Positions 1 to 7,069 of a stretch of DNA of 21,735 nucleotides are shown piece after piece. Position 1 is the first letter of the stretch; each line of letters opens with the position of its first letter. The DNA is from Saprospiraceae bacterium (lineage in GTDB: Bacteria; Bacteroidota; Bacteroidia; Bacteroidales; JAIPBB01): contig JAIPBB010000039.1 of the NCBI GenBank assembly GCA_021739805.1, forward strand, positions 1 to 21,735, written 5' to 3'. The notes beneath the pieces are model-generated. The model worked only from the letters and a program-made list of their open reading frames with translations. It was not told where the DNA came from and made no database searches. A program made the translations under genes and the position numbers.

Positions 1-2
1 TG

Positions 3-638
3 AAACACCGCGATATTATTGTTGTACGAACCGATCCGAATTATGAAAAACAACGTCAAGTCACTATTACCGGCGAAGTTGAATATCCAGGGACATATGT
101 TCTTCGATCAAAGAATCAAACGTTTTTAAGTCTGTTGAACGAAGCAGGAGGTTTAACTTCCGAAGCGTTTATTTTTGGAACTAAGTTTATTAGAAAGGAA
201 CGACGTGTAATATTGGATTTTGAGGAAATTTACTTTGAGAATAACACGAGTGAGGATTTGAAGTTGGAAGATGGCGACCAACTTTTTATACCAAGAAGAC
301 CTTCGGTGGTTGAAGTAACCGGAGAAGTAAATTCGGTTGGATTATTTAAATATTATGAAGGTTGGAGCGTTTCAGATTATATCGATTTAGCCGGTGGTTT
401 GAAGGACAGCGCAAATTACGCAATTTATAATGGCGCAAATGGTTCCTCCCTAAGAGTAGATTTTGGATGGTTCCGTTCAGATCCGGAAGTATTTGATGGG
501 GGCAAAATTAATGTTACAAAATTACCTCCACCTCCAAAAGGAAAGGAAATAGACGTAGGTGCAACAATTAAAGATGTGTTCGCGATCGCTTCCAGTGCTG
601 TGACAGTTATTTACTTAGTGTGGCAAATTAGCAGGTAG
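3..638 (+). CDS. SLBB-domain polysaccharide export protein, 3' part
   Basis: The frame is open from base 3 with no start, so the gene begins upstream of the window. The visible 211 residues contain two SLBB-type repeats. One begins at VTITGEVEYPGTY and ends in an LLNEAGGL motif. The second begins at VEVTGEVNSVGLF and ends in IDLAGGL. Such repeats occur in Wza-type periplasmic/outer-membrane export proteins, where they bind glycan or form the channel wall. The last ~25 residues are hydrophobic (IKDVFAIASSAVTVIYLVWQ), resembling a C-terminal membrane helix. The N-terminal poly_export domain and signal peptide would lie outside the window. The gene ends 44 bases before the sulfate-activation genes on the same strand. 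The SLBB assignment is secure. The exact role (capsule, O-antigen or exopolysaccharide export) is inferred from the downstream polysaccharide genes. Confidence 0.88.
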   Translation, partial: KHRDIIVVRTDPNYEKQRQVTITGEVEYPGTYVLRSKNQTFLSLLNEAGGLTSEAFIFGTKFIRKERRVILDFEEIYFENNTSEDLKLEDGDQLFIPRRPSVVEVTGEVNSVGLFKYYEGWSVSDYIDLAGGLKDSANYAIYNGANGSSLRVDFGWFRSDPEVFDGGKINVTKLPPPPKGKEIDVGATIKDVFAIASSAVTVIYLVWQISR

Positions 639-682
639 AAAAATTTTGAGGAAGCAACTATTTACAAAGTAAAGAGAAAATT

Positions 683-1297
683 TTGATAAAACCTGTTGAA
701 AATATTGTCTGGCACTCACCTACAGTTGAAAGTTCAAAAAGAGAATCCCAAAAGAACCAAAAAGCTGCGTGTCTTTGGTTTACCGGACTTTCCGGTAGCG
801 GTAAATCGACGATTGCCAATGAAGTAGAGAAACGGCTCTTCGAAAATGGTAATCATACTTACCTGCTCGATGGCGATAATATTCGCCACGGTTTAAATAA
901 AGACCTCGGTTTTTCAGAAGTTGATCGTGTAGAAAATATCAGAAGGATTGGGGAAGTTTCTAAACTTTTTGTTGATTCCGGATTGATCGTGCTCACAGCA
1001 TTTATCTCACCTTTCATAAAAGATAGGCAATTGGTTCGATCTCTTTTGGATAATAAACAATTTATTGAGATATTTGTCGACTCTGATTTAGAAAGTTGTG
1101 AAAAACGAGACCCAAAAGGATTATATAAAAAAGCAAGAGCCGGTGAAATTAAAAACTTTACCGGTTTAGATTCACCTTACGAACCACCCCAAAATCCAGA
1201 ATTAGTAATAAATAATAGTGACGGAAATTCGTTGGATAAAAATGTGGAATTGATAATCAGTTATTTAATAAATAATAAATATATAGTGAAATTATGA
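683..1297 (+). CDS. cysC: Adenylylsulfate (APS) kinase CysC
   Basis: Phosphorylates adenosine 5'-phosphosulfate with ATP to give PAPS, in the cytosol. The 204-residue protein has a P-loop GLSGSGKST at residues 35-43, the APS kinase signature [19 protein letters not shown], the FISPF segment, and the lid region [19 protein letters not shown]. These match canonical CysC closely, and the length is normal. The start is a TTG, preceded by an AGAG purine run about 6 bases upstream. No in-frame ATG exists near the expected N-terminus. The stop overlaps the start of cysD in an ATGA, implying translational coupling. It is the complete, canonical one of two APS-kinase-type genes in this operon. Confidence 0.95.
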   Translation: MIKPVENIVWHSPTVESSKRESQKNQKAACLWFTGLSGSGKSTIANEVEKRLFENGNHTYLLDGDNIRHGLNKDLGFSEVDRVENIRRIGEVSKLFVDSGLIVLTAFISPFIKDRQLVRSLLDNKQFIEIFVDSDLESCEKRDPKGLYKKARAGEIKNFTGLDSPYEPPQNPELVINNSDGNSLDKNVELIISYLINNKYIVKL

Positions 1298-2202
1298 TGG
1301 ACAAATATTATATCACTCACTTGCGTGAACTTGAATCGGAAGCTGTCTATATTTTACGGGAAGTTGCTGCGCAGTTTGAAAATCCGGCTTTGTTATTCTC
1401 CGGTGGGAAAGATTCAATCGTACTAGGTTGGTTATCCCGCAAAGCTTTTTTTCCCTCAAAAATTCCCTACCCTTTAATGCACGTAGATACAGGGCATAAT
1501 TTTGATGAAACAATTGAGTATAGAGATGAATTCGTAAAAACTATTAACGCACGTTTAATTGTCGCATCCGTGCAGGAATCAATTGATAAAGGAAGGGTCG
1601 CCGAAGAGCACGGCAAACACGCTTCCAGGAATGCACTTCAGACAACAACACTTCTTGATGCTTTGGAAGAACACAAATTTGATTGTGCCATTGGCGGAGC
1701 GAGAAGGGATGAAGAAAAAGCACGCGCTAAAGAAAGATTTTTCTCGCATCGTGATGAATTTGGTCAATGGGACCCTAAAAATCAGCGCCCAGAATTGTGG
1801 AATATTTTTAATGGCAAGAAAAACATGGGTGAACATTTCCGCGTTTTTCCGTTAAGTAATTGGACTGAAATGGATGTCTGGCAATATATAGCAATCGAAA
1901 ATATTCCGATTCCTTCTATCTATTTCTCTCATAAAAGAAAAGTTATAGAACGTGATGGATTATTACTGGCATTTTCACCATATCTAAATTTGGATGACGA
2001 TGAACAGATTGAAGAACGGATAGTTCGGTGCCGGACTGTTGGTGATATGACTTGCACCGGAGTCTGGGAATCGAAAGCTGAATCTATCGAAGATATTATT
2101 CAAGAAGTCGCGGCGACTCGTGTTACAGAAAGAGGCGGACGAGTAGACGACAAACGCTCCGAAACCGCGATGGAAGACAGAAAGGTGAAGGGATATTTTT
2201 AG
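1294..2202 (+). CDS. cysD: Sulfate adenylyltransferase subunit 2 (CysD)
   Basis: Small catalytic subunit of ATP sulfurylase. It forms APS and pyrophosphate from ATP and sulfate, driven by GTP hydrolysis in CysN. The PP-loop SGGKDS lies at residues 36-41 (ATP pyrophosphatase fold). The typical [15 protein letters not shown] and [11 protein letters not shown] segments follow. The C-terminal tail, with [20 protein letters not shown] and an aromatic end, is characteristic of CysD. At 302 residues it is full length. Its start overlaps the cysC stop by four bases. Unlike the usual arrangement, cysN does not follow directly: a four-helix-bundle gene with flanking heptamer arrays sits between them. 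Confidence 0.96.
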   Translation: MMDKYYITHLRELESEAVYILREVAAQFENPALLFSGGKDSIVLGWLSRKAFFPSKIPYPLMHVDTGHNFDETIEYRDEFVKTINARLIVASVQESIDKGRVAEEHGKHASRNALQTTTLLDALEEHKFDCAIGGARRDEEKARAKERFFSHRDEFGQWDPKNQRPELWNIFNGKKNMGEHFRVFPLSNWTEMDVWQYIAIENIPIPSIYFSHKRKVIERDGLLLAFSPYLNLDDDEQIEERIVRCRTVGDMTCTGVWESKAESIEDIIQEVAATRVTERGGRVDDKRSETAMEDRKVKGYF

Positions 2203-2205
2203 ATT

Positions 2206-2234
2206 AGCCTTCAAGCGGTGAGCGTTCAGCGTTA
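2206..2234 (+). repeat. Left heptamer array of first four-helix-bundle element
   Basis: Four consecutive 7-base units begin 4 bases after the cysD stop: AGCCTTC (2206-2212), one extra A, then AGCGGTG, AGCGTTC and AGCGTTA (2214-2234). Bases 2213-2233 are complementary to 2657-2677 beyond the neighbouring gene at 17 of 21 positions by hand alignment. The array is therefore the left half of a long-range inverted repeat bracketing the four-helix-bundle gene. Confidence 0.75.
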
Positions 2235-2246
2235 TGGAGAATGAAA

Positions 2247-2612
2247 ATGAAAGAAAGCGTAAAGAGTTTTCATGATTTAATAGTTTGGCAAAAAGCGCAT
2301 AATTTGGTACTACAAGTATATAAAGATACTGCAAGCTTTCCATCTGAAGAAAAATTTGGAATAACGTCTCAAATTCGCAGAGCAGCTATCTCTGTTCCGG
2401 CTAATATTGTTGAGGGGCATGCAAGGAGAAGCAGAAAAGAGTTTCTAAATTTCCTGAATATTGCCCACGGTTCGCTTGAAGAACTTAAATATTTATTGTT
2501 ACTCTCGCGAGAACTAAACTACTTGGATGAGAATGAATATTCAGAGTACTCTATGATTACAACAGAAGTCTCAAAAATTCTATATGGTTTTAAAAAATCT
2601 TTAGAAAGTTAA
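2247..2612 (+). CDS. Four-helix-bundle protein (23S rRNA intervening-sequence protein family)
   Basis: A protein of about 121 residues with the family pattern: an N-terminal FHDLIVWQKAHNL segment, then IRRAAISVPANIVEGHARRS, KEFLNFLNIAHGSLEELKYLL, and a helical C-terminus. Relatives are encoded in intervening sequences of 23S rRNA genes, and Avd proteins of diversity-generating retroelements share the fold. The molecular function of stand-alone copies is not established. I chose the ATG at 2247 because GGAGA lies 6 bases upstream. An ATG at 2241 is in frame but directly abuts that site. The gene separates cysD from cysN and is bracketed by inverted heptamer arrays, so it looks like a unit inserted into the operon. 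No reverse transcriptase or rRNA sequence is nearby, so it is neither a DGR nor an rRNA IVS here. Confidence 0.88.
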   Translation: MKESVKSFHDLIVWQKAHNLVLQVYKDTASFPSEEKFGITSQIRRAAISVPANIVEGHARRSRKEFLNFLNIAHGSLEELKYLLLLSRELNYLDENEYSEYSMITTEVSKILYGFKKSLES

Positions 2613-2641
2613 TTGGAAATTGAAATATTCAAATGCACAAA

Positions 2642-2676
2642 ATAAGCTGAACGCCCTACGCTAAACGCTTAACGCT
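2642..2676 (+). repeat. Right heptamer array of first four-helix-bundle element
   Basis: Five contiguous 7-base units: ATAAGCT, GAACGCC, CTACGCT, AAACGCT, TAACGCT (consensus NNACGCT, the first degenerate). They are in inverted orientation to the units at 2206-2234. A run of seven T follows (2676-2682). There is no local hairpin within the array. Pairing is with the left array about 400 bases away, across the four-helix-bundle gene. Confidence 0.75.
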
Positions 2677-2712
2677 TTTTTTGAGTAGTTGATTAAATCT
2701 TTAGGAAAAAAA

Positions 2713-3984
2713 ATGACAACAAAAAACTCATATCTTGATATGGAATTGCTTCGGTTTACTACTGCCGGAAGTGTTGATGATGGTAAAAGTACTTTAATCG
2801 GTCGGTTATTATTTGACAGTAAATCAATTTTTGAAGACCAGCTTGATGCTGTAAAAAAATCAAGTGAGAAAAAAGGTTTAGTGGATGTTGATTTAGCTTT
2901 GTTGACAGATGGCCTTAAATCTGAAAGAGAACAAGGCATTACAATTGACGTGGCTTATCGTTACTTCGCCACTCCAAAGCGCAAATTTATAATTGCCGAT
3001 ACTCCCGGACATATCCAATACACCCGGAATATGGTTACCGGCGCTTCAACTGCAAACTTAGCTTTAATTTTAGTTGATGCCCGACAAGGAGTAATCGAAC
3101 AAACAAAAAGACATTCCTATATAGCTTCATTACTTAAAATTCCTCATCTTGTTCTCTGTGTAAACAAAATGGATCTTGTGGATTATTCGGAAGAAGTCTA
3201 TGAACAAATTGTTGCTGATTTTAAAGGTTTTGTCGCCAAAATGGATATCAAAGATGTCCGATATGTGCCGATTAGCGCGTTAAATGGTGATAATGTTGTA
3301 ACCCGTTCGAAAAATATGGATTGGTATAACGGATCGACTTTACTCCATTTATTAGAAAATATTTACATAGCCAGCGATTATAACCATTTGGACCCAAGAT
3401 TGCCGGTTCAATATGTTCTACGTCCTCAAAAAATAGAAGGATTCCATGACTACAGAGGATTTTCCGGTAGAATTGGAAGCGGTATTTTTAGAGTCGGGGA
3501 AGATGTCACCATTTTGCCTTCCGGATTTTCTTCTAAAATCAAATCTATTTATGCCTACGATAAACTGGTTGAGGAAGCATTTCCTCCAATGTCTGTAGCG
3601 ATAGAGCTAGAAGATGATTTGGATATCGGGCGTGGGGATATGATCGTAAAACCAAATAACCAACCCCAAGTTACTCAGGATATTGATTGTATGTTATGTT
3701 GGTTTAGCGATAAACCGATGCAGCTTGGCGGGAAATATGCTTTACGACATTCTACGGCAGAAGTTAGAACTATGGTGAAAGAAGTTGTTTATAAAATGGA
3801 TATTAACAATTTGGTCCGCGATGAAGATGATCGGGATGTAAAAATGAACGACATTTGCCGAGTAAAATTAAGAACCACAAAACCTCTGTTTATCGATGAC
3901 TACAAAAAGAATAGATTCACCGGTAGTTTAGTTTTAATTGATGAAGCTACAAACAACACGGTTGCCGCGGGAATGATTCATTAA
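2713..3984 (+). CDS. cysN: Sulfate adenylyltransferase subunit 1 (CysN), GTPase
   Basis: GTPase subunit of ATP sulfurylase, coupling GTP hydrolysis to APS synthesis by CysD. It is an EF-Tu-like protein. G1 is GSVDDGKS at residues 19-26, followed by the EREQGITIDVAYRYF switch region, DTPGH (G3) and NKMDLVDY (G4). Two beta-barrel domains follow. The ATG at 2713 is preferred because AGGA lies 7 bases upstream. An in-frame TTG at 2689 would add eight residues lacking family resemblance. At 423 residues it is a compact CysN without a fused C-terminal APS kinase, consistent with separate cysC-type genes here. Upstream is the right heptamer array of the first inserted element. Immediately after the stop, the second array begins. 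Confidence 0.95.
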   Translation: MTTKNSYLDMELLRFTTAGSVDDGKSTLIGRLLFDSKSIFEDQLDAVKKSSEKKGLVDVDLALLTDGLKSEREQGITIDVAYRYFATPKRKFIIADTPGHIQYTRNMVTGASTANLALILVDARQGVIEQTKRHSYIASLLKIPHLVLCVNKMDLVDYSEEVYEQIVADFKGFVAKMDIKDVRYVPISALNGDNVVTRSKNMDWYNGSTLLHLLENIYIASDYNHLDPRLPVQYVLRPQKIEGFHDYRGFSGRIGSGIFRVGEDVTILPSGFSSKIKSIYAYDKLVEEAFPPMSVAIELEDDLDIGRGDMIVKPNNQPQVTQDIDCMLCWFSDKPMQLGGKYALRHSTAEVRTMVKEVVYKMDINNLVRDEDDRDVKMNDICRVKLRTTKPLFIDDYKKNRFTGSLVLIDEATNNTVAAGMIH

Positions 3985-3985
3985 C

Positions 3986-4020
3986 AAGATAAAAGATAAA
4001 AGGAAAAAGATAAAAGGAAG
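3986..4020 (+). repeat. Left heptamer array of second four-helix-bundle element
   Basis: Five perfectly phased 7-base units start one base after the cysN stop: AAGATAA, AAGATAA, AAGGAAA, AAGATAA, AAGGAAG. Bases 3999-4016 are an exact 18-base reverse complement of 4412-4429 on the other side of the following gene. The array thus forms the left arm of a long-range inverted repeat. Confidence 0.82.
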
Positions 4021-4056
4021 ACTTTGAAATGCCGTTGTTTTTTCTTTGAGTGAAAA

Positions 4057-4398
4057 ATGAATGATCTATCTAGCAGGTTATTTGAGTTTGCGGTTAATTG
4101 TATTGAATTCTCAAAAACTGTGACAATTACAAAAGAAATTGAAGTAGTCATCTATCAGTTATCAAAATCATGTACTTCACCCGGCGCAAATTATGAAGAA
4201 TCACAAGCTTCTTCATCCAAAGCAGATTTTAGAAACAAAGTATTTATATCATTGAAAGAAATGCGTGAAGCAAATTATTGGTTGAGAATTTGTAAAAGAT
4301 TGAAATTGGGGAACGATAATAGAATAGATCAGTTAATTGATGAATCAGAACAACTAAAAAAAATATTAGGCTCAATCGTATCAAAAATTCAACATTAA
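4057..4398 (+). CDS. Four-helix-bundle protein, second and divergent copy
   Basis: A 113-residue protein of the other common four-helix-bundle branch. Diagnostic segments are LSSRLFEFAVNCIEF near the N-terminus, then KSCTSPGANYEESQASSSKADF and KVFISLKEMREANYWLRI, ending in a helical LIDESEQLKKILGSIV. Apart from the fold family it shows little identity to the copy at 2247-2612, so it is not a recent duplicate. GAGTG lies about 4 bases upstream of the ATG. It sits between cysN and the second APS-kinase-like gene, bracketed by inverted heptamer arrays of a different sequence from the first element. Function unknown; relatives include 23S rRNA intervening-sequence proteins. Confidence 0.87.
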   Translation: MNDLSSRLFEFAVNCIEFSKTVTITKEIEVVIYQLSKSCTSPGANYEESQASSSKADFRNKVFISLKEMREANYWLRICKRLKLGNDNRIDQLIDESEQLKKILGSIVSKIQH

Positions 4399-4400
4399 AA

Positions 4401-4435
4401 ACATCTTTTATCTTTTATCTTTTTCCTTTACACTT
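4401..4435 (+). repeat. Right heptamer array of second four-helix-bundle element
   Basis: Five phased 7-base units in inverted orientation to 3986-4020: ACATCTT, TTATCTT, TTATCTT, TTTCCTT, TACACTT. The central 18 bases (4412-4429) pair exactly with 3999-4016. The array begins 3 bases after the four-helix-bundle stop and ends 5 bases before the next ATG, so it fills the whole gap and leaves no visible Shine-Dalgarno site for the gene at 4441. Confidence 0.82.
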
Positions 4436-4440
4436 GTTTC

Positions 4441-5160
4441 ATGTTTAAAGAAACTCACGCTCGTTCGGTTGTAAAGACTATTTCATGGCGAATACTCGCT
4501 ACTGTCACCACCATTACGCTTGTATATATTTTTATTGGTGATACAACGATTGCAATTTCCGTTGGCGGTATTGAAGTTTTTCTAAAAATGTTAATCTATT
4601 TCCTTCATGAGAGGGCATGGGATAAAATTAAATTTGGAAGGAAAGAAGTAAAACCGGCTGTTATATGGATTACCGGTTTGGTTCGTTCCGGAAAATCTGA
4701 AATTGGTGAAAAAGTAACGCAAATTCTGAAAGAAAAAGGATTTAAAGCTGATCATCTTGATGGACATGGTATCCGGCATCTATTCCCCGAAACCGGCTAT
4801 TCACACGATGAAGTTAACGAACATATTAAAAGAGTCGGTTACCTTGCGAGTAAACTTGAAGAACAAGGAGTTTTTGTCATTGCCACGTTTCTTTCTCCTT
4901 TCGAAGAATCAAGAAATTTTATTCGCTCTATAGCTAAGAATTTTATTGAAGTTTACATTTCTACCCCAATCGAAGAATGTATAAAACGTGATACTACCGG
5001 TACTTATGAGAAAGCCAAAAAAGGCGAAATTTCTAATTTCCCCGGTATTAGCACTGAATATGAAATCCCGAAAAACCCGGAACTCGAATTCGAAAATCTT
5101 AGTCCCGATACAGATAAAATTGCTTTAAAGATTGTTGAGTTTGCTCTCAAAGATTTCTAA
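4441..5160 (+). CDS. DUF2061 membrane domain fused to divergent APS-kinase-like domain
   Basis: A 239-residue two-domain protein. Residues 1-65 are a DUF2061-type domain: an N-terminal HARSVVKTISWRILAT segment, two hydrophobic helices, and FLHERAWDKIKFG at its end. Residues ~72-239 resemble CysC: P-loop GLVRSGKS at 79-86, then LDGHGIRHLF, IKRVGYLASKLEEQG, ATFLSPFEESR, and a lid segment TGTYEKAKKGEISNFPG. Compared with the canonical copy at 683-1297, the LDGDN motif is LDGHG, and GLSGSGKST is GLVRSGKSE. It may therefore have altered substrate handling. The membrane domain would tether the kinase to the inner membrane. The gene is co-directional with cysN and cysQ. No Shine-Dalgarno is seen because the heptamer array ends 5 bases upstream. 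Domain calls are firm; catalytic activity is uncertain. Confidence 0.85.
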   Translation: MFKETHARSVVKTISWRILATVTTITLVYIFIGDTTIAISVGGIEVFLKMLIYFLHERAWDKIKFGRKEVKPAVIWITGLVRSGKSEIGEKVTQILKEKGFKADHLDGHGIRHLFPETGYSHDEVNEHIKRVGYLASKLEEQGVFVIATFLSPFEESRNFIRSIAKNFIEVYISTPIEECIKRDTTGTYEKAKKGEISNFPGISTEYEIPKNPELEFENLSPDTDKIALKIVEFALKDF

Positions 5161-5192
5161 ACCCACATACTTATATTAAATCAAAGGCACAG

Positions 5193-5945
5193 ATGAATAA
5201 TCCTCTATCAAAATTAGATATGGAATATCTTATAAATACTGCAAAGGAAGCCGGAAAAAGAATTATGGAAGTCTATGCTTCGGAAGATTTCGATGTTCAA
5301 CTTAAAGGGGATGATTCTCCCTTAACGAAAGCTGACACAATTTCGCATAATTATATAAAAGAAAGACTTTCCGAAAAGTATCCCGAAATCCATTTGCTTT
5401 CGGAAGAAGGAAAAGAAATACCTTACGAAGAAAGAAAAGATTGGACAACTTTTTGGCTAATTGATCCTTTGGATGGAACGAAGGAATTTATTAAAAGGAA
5501 TGGTGAGTTTACTGTTAACATCGGACTAATACACGAAGGTCAGCCAATTCTCGGAATTATCTATGCTCCGGCGCTTGAGATTCTATATTATGGCAACAAG
5601 GAAATCGGATCATTTAAACAAGAAGGCGAAGGCGAACACCAAAAATTGCCCTTAAAGTACAATCATGGAAATGATATAGTTGCAGTTCAAAGCCGCTCAC
5701 ATTCTTCTGATGAAGAAAATGAGGTACTAAAAAAACATGGAGTCACAAAATCTATTTCTATAGGATCATCACTAAAATTTTGCATGGTTGCCGAAGGAAA
5801 AGCTCATATTTATTACCGTCACGGACCGACTTGGGAATGGGATACGGCTGCTGGGCATGGGATTAGTGCAGCCGAGGGAAAACTAATCTCTGGACTTGCT
5901 TATAATAAAACTACACTTCTCAACTCATCATTTCAAGTACGATAA
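5193..5945 (+). CDS. cysQ: 3'(2'),5'-bisphosphate nucleotidase CysQ
   Basis: Hydrolyses 3'-phosphoadenosine 5'-phosphate (PAP) to AMP and phosphate, removing the by-product of sulfate transfer or PAPS reduction. The 250-residue protein belongs to the inositol monophosphatase fold. Metal-binding motifs are SEEGK near residue 71 and DPLDGTKEF at 91-99. The C-terminal WEWDTAAGHGISAAEGK carries the third metal aspartate. Length is normal. It is the last gene of the sulfate-activation block, 32 bases after the DUF2061-kinase gene, with a weak AAAGG before the ATG. Together with the kinases it points to active PAPS turnover. Confidence 0.94.
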   Translation: MNNPLSKLDMEYLINTAKEAGKRIMEVYASEDFDVQLKGDDSPLTKADTISHNYIKERLSEKYPEIHLLSEEGKEIPYEERKDWTTFWLIDPLDGTKEFIKRNGEFTVNIGLIHEGQPILGIIYAPALEILYYGNKEIGSFKQEGEGEHQKLPLKYNHGNDIVAVQSRSHSSDEENEVLKKHGVTKSISIGSSLKFCMVAEGKAHIYYRHGPTWEWDTAAGHGISAAEGKLISGLAYNKTTLLNSSFQVR

Positions 5946-6002
5946 ATCTTTATTTAAATTATTATATGTTGATTTTAGAAATCAGAAATTTGAGTATCAA
6001 TT

Positions 6003-7040
6003 ATGAATCAGAGTAAACAAACTACTGAAGACAAAATTCTTAATTTTTTTGTTGCAACCATTAAGTTGGTTGAACCCTTAGGGCGGAATATTAAGACTTT
6101 TCTAATATTTAATTTTATTGCAGCCTGTCTCATAGCTGTGTTTCTATTACTGTTCGCTAAACCTTATTTTGATTCAAAGCTAATTATTTATCCGGAAGCT
6201 AGTTCAGCGCGTCCAAACTTGAGTGGAATATCTAGCCTAGCTTCAATGGTGGGGGTCTCCCTAGAAAGTGGGACATCAATAAATATCTATAGTGATATTC
6301 TCAAAAGTGAGACTTTATTCGAAGAAATAATTTACTCAAAATATCAAACAGAAAGTTTCCCAGATTCTGTAAATCTAATTGAATACTATGAAGTTGAAGC
6401 TGACGAAGAGGGAAATGAACAATTTAGAAAAAGAAAACAATTTCTCGCCGTTTACGAATTGTTGAGTGAAGAATTAGTGACTGCAAATATGGATAGAATT
6501 AGTCAAATTTTGGTAGTTAACATACGAATGCCAGAGGCAAAACTTTCTTCAGAAGTTGCTGTGGGAATTGCACGCAGCCTAGATAAATATCTTCGTGAAA
6601 AGAGAAAAACTAACGCTTCCGAACAAACGAGCTACCTTTCCAAAAGATTAGTTGATATCGGAGACTCACTACAAATTGTTGAAGATAAACTTAAATCATT
6701 TCTTGAAAGAAATAAATTGTATGAGAATTCACCAGAGCTTCAATTAACTTATGTTAGATTAAGAAGAAATGTGGAAGTCTACCAAACAGTCTATATTGAA
6801 TTAACCAAGCAATATGAATTATCAAAGTTGACTGAAATAAAAGATACGCCAATTCTTAACATCCGAGAGTTACCCGAACAACCAGTCGAAAAAAGTGGAC
6901 CGAGAAGAACATTATTTTTTCTTATTGTTATGACTCTATCTAGCATAATAAGTTCTATATACTTCATTTATGTTAAATATCAACTACCAGTATTTGTTAA
7001 AAAATTAAAAAACTCACTCCTTAGTCGAAGGCAGGCCTAA
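6003..7040 (+). CDS. Wzz-like chain-length determinant / polysaccharide co-polymerase
   Basis: A 345-residue inner-membrane protein with Wzz topology. It has an N-terminal transmembrane helix (about residues 31-52), a periplasmic region with an early STPG-like conserved zone (IYPEASSARPNLSGISSLASM) and a coiled-coil-rich middle (about 200-260). A PRRTLFF-anchored second helix spans about 302-325. A short basic cytoplasmic tail follows, without a tyrosine kinase domain. Family members set the modal chain length of Wzy-polymerised glycans. The gene follows cysQ after a 57-base gap and opens the polysaccharide assembly block, which is consistent with that role. Family membership is clear from architecture. 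The exact glycan is unknown. Confidence 0.85.
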   Translation: MNQSKQTTEDKILNFFVATIKLVEPLGRNIKTFLIFNFIAACLIAVFLLLFAKPYFDSKLIIYPEASSARPNLSGISSLASMVGVSLESGTSINIYSDILKSETLFEEIIYSKYQTESFPDSVNLIEYYEVEADEEGNEQFRKRKQFLAVYELLSEELVTANMDRISQILVVNIRMPEAKLSSEVAVGIARSLDKYLREKRKTNASEQTSYLSKRLVDIGDSLQIVEDKLKSFLERNKLYENSPELQLTYVRLRRNVEVYQTVYIELTKQYELSKLTEIKDTPILNIRELPEQPVEKSGPRRTLFFLIVMTLSSIISSIYFIYVKYQLPVFVKKLKNSLLSRRQA

Positions 7041-7069
7041 TTAATGCTCTCTATTTAAACAAGGGATTT

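Noticed and set aside
2642..2690. Rho-independent terminator at the T run after the first element
   Set aside because: No local GC-rich hairpin directly precedes the T run. The array's complement is about 400 bases away, and cysN must be transcribed beyond it.
2247..4398. Diversity-generating retroelement, suggested by Avd-like four-helix-bundle proteins
   Set aside because: No reverse transcriptase and no template/variable repeat pair is visible, and the two proteins lie in separate operon junctions.
2206..4435. CRISPR array, suggested by the regular short repeats
   Set aside because: Units are only 7 bases, contiguous without spacers, and no cas genes are present.
5946..6002. Promoter or terminator between cysQ and the Wzz-like gene
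   Set aside because: Only a weak 5-base stem and AT-rich sequence are visible. No convincing promoter boxes could be assigned.
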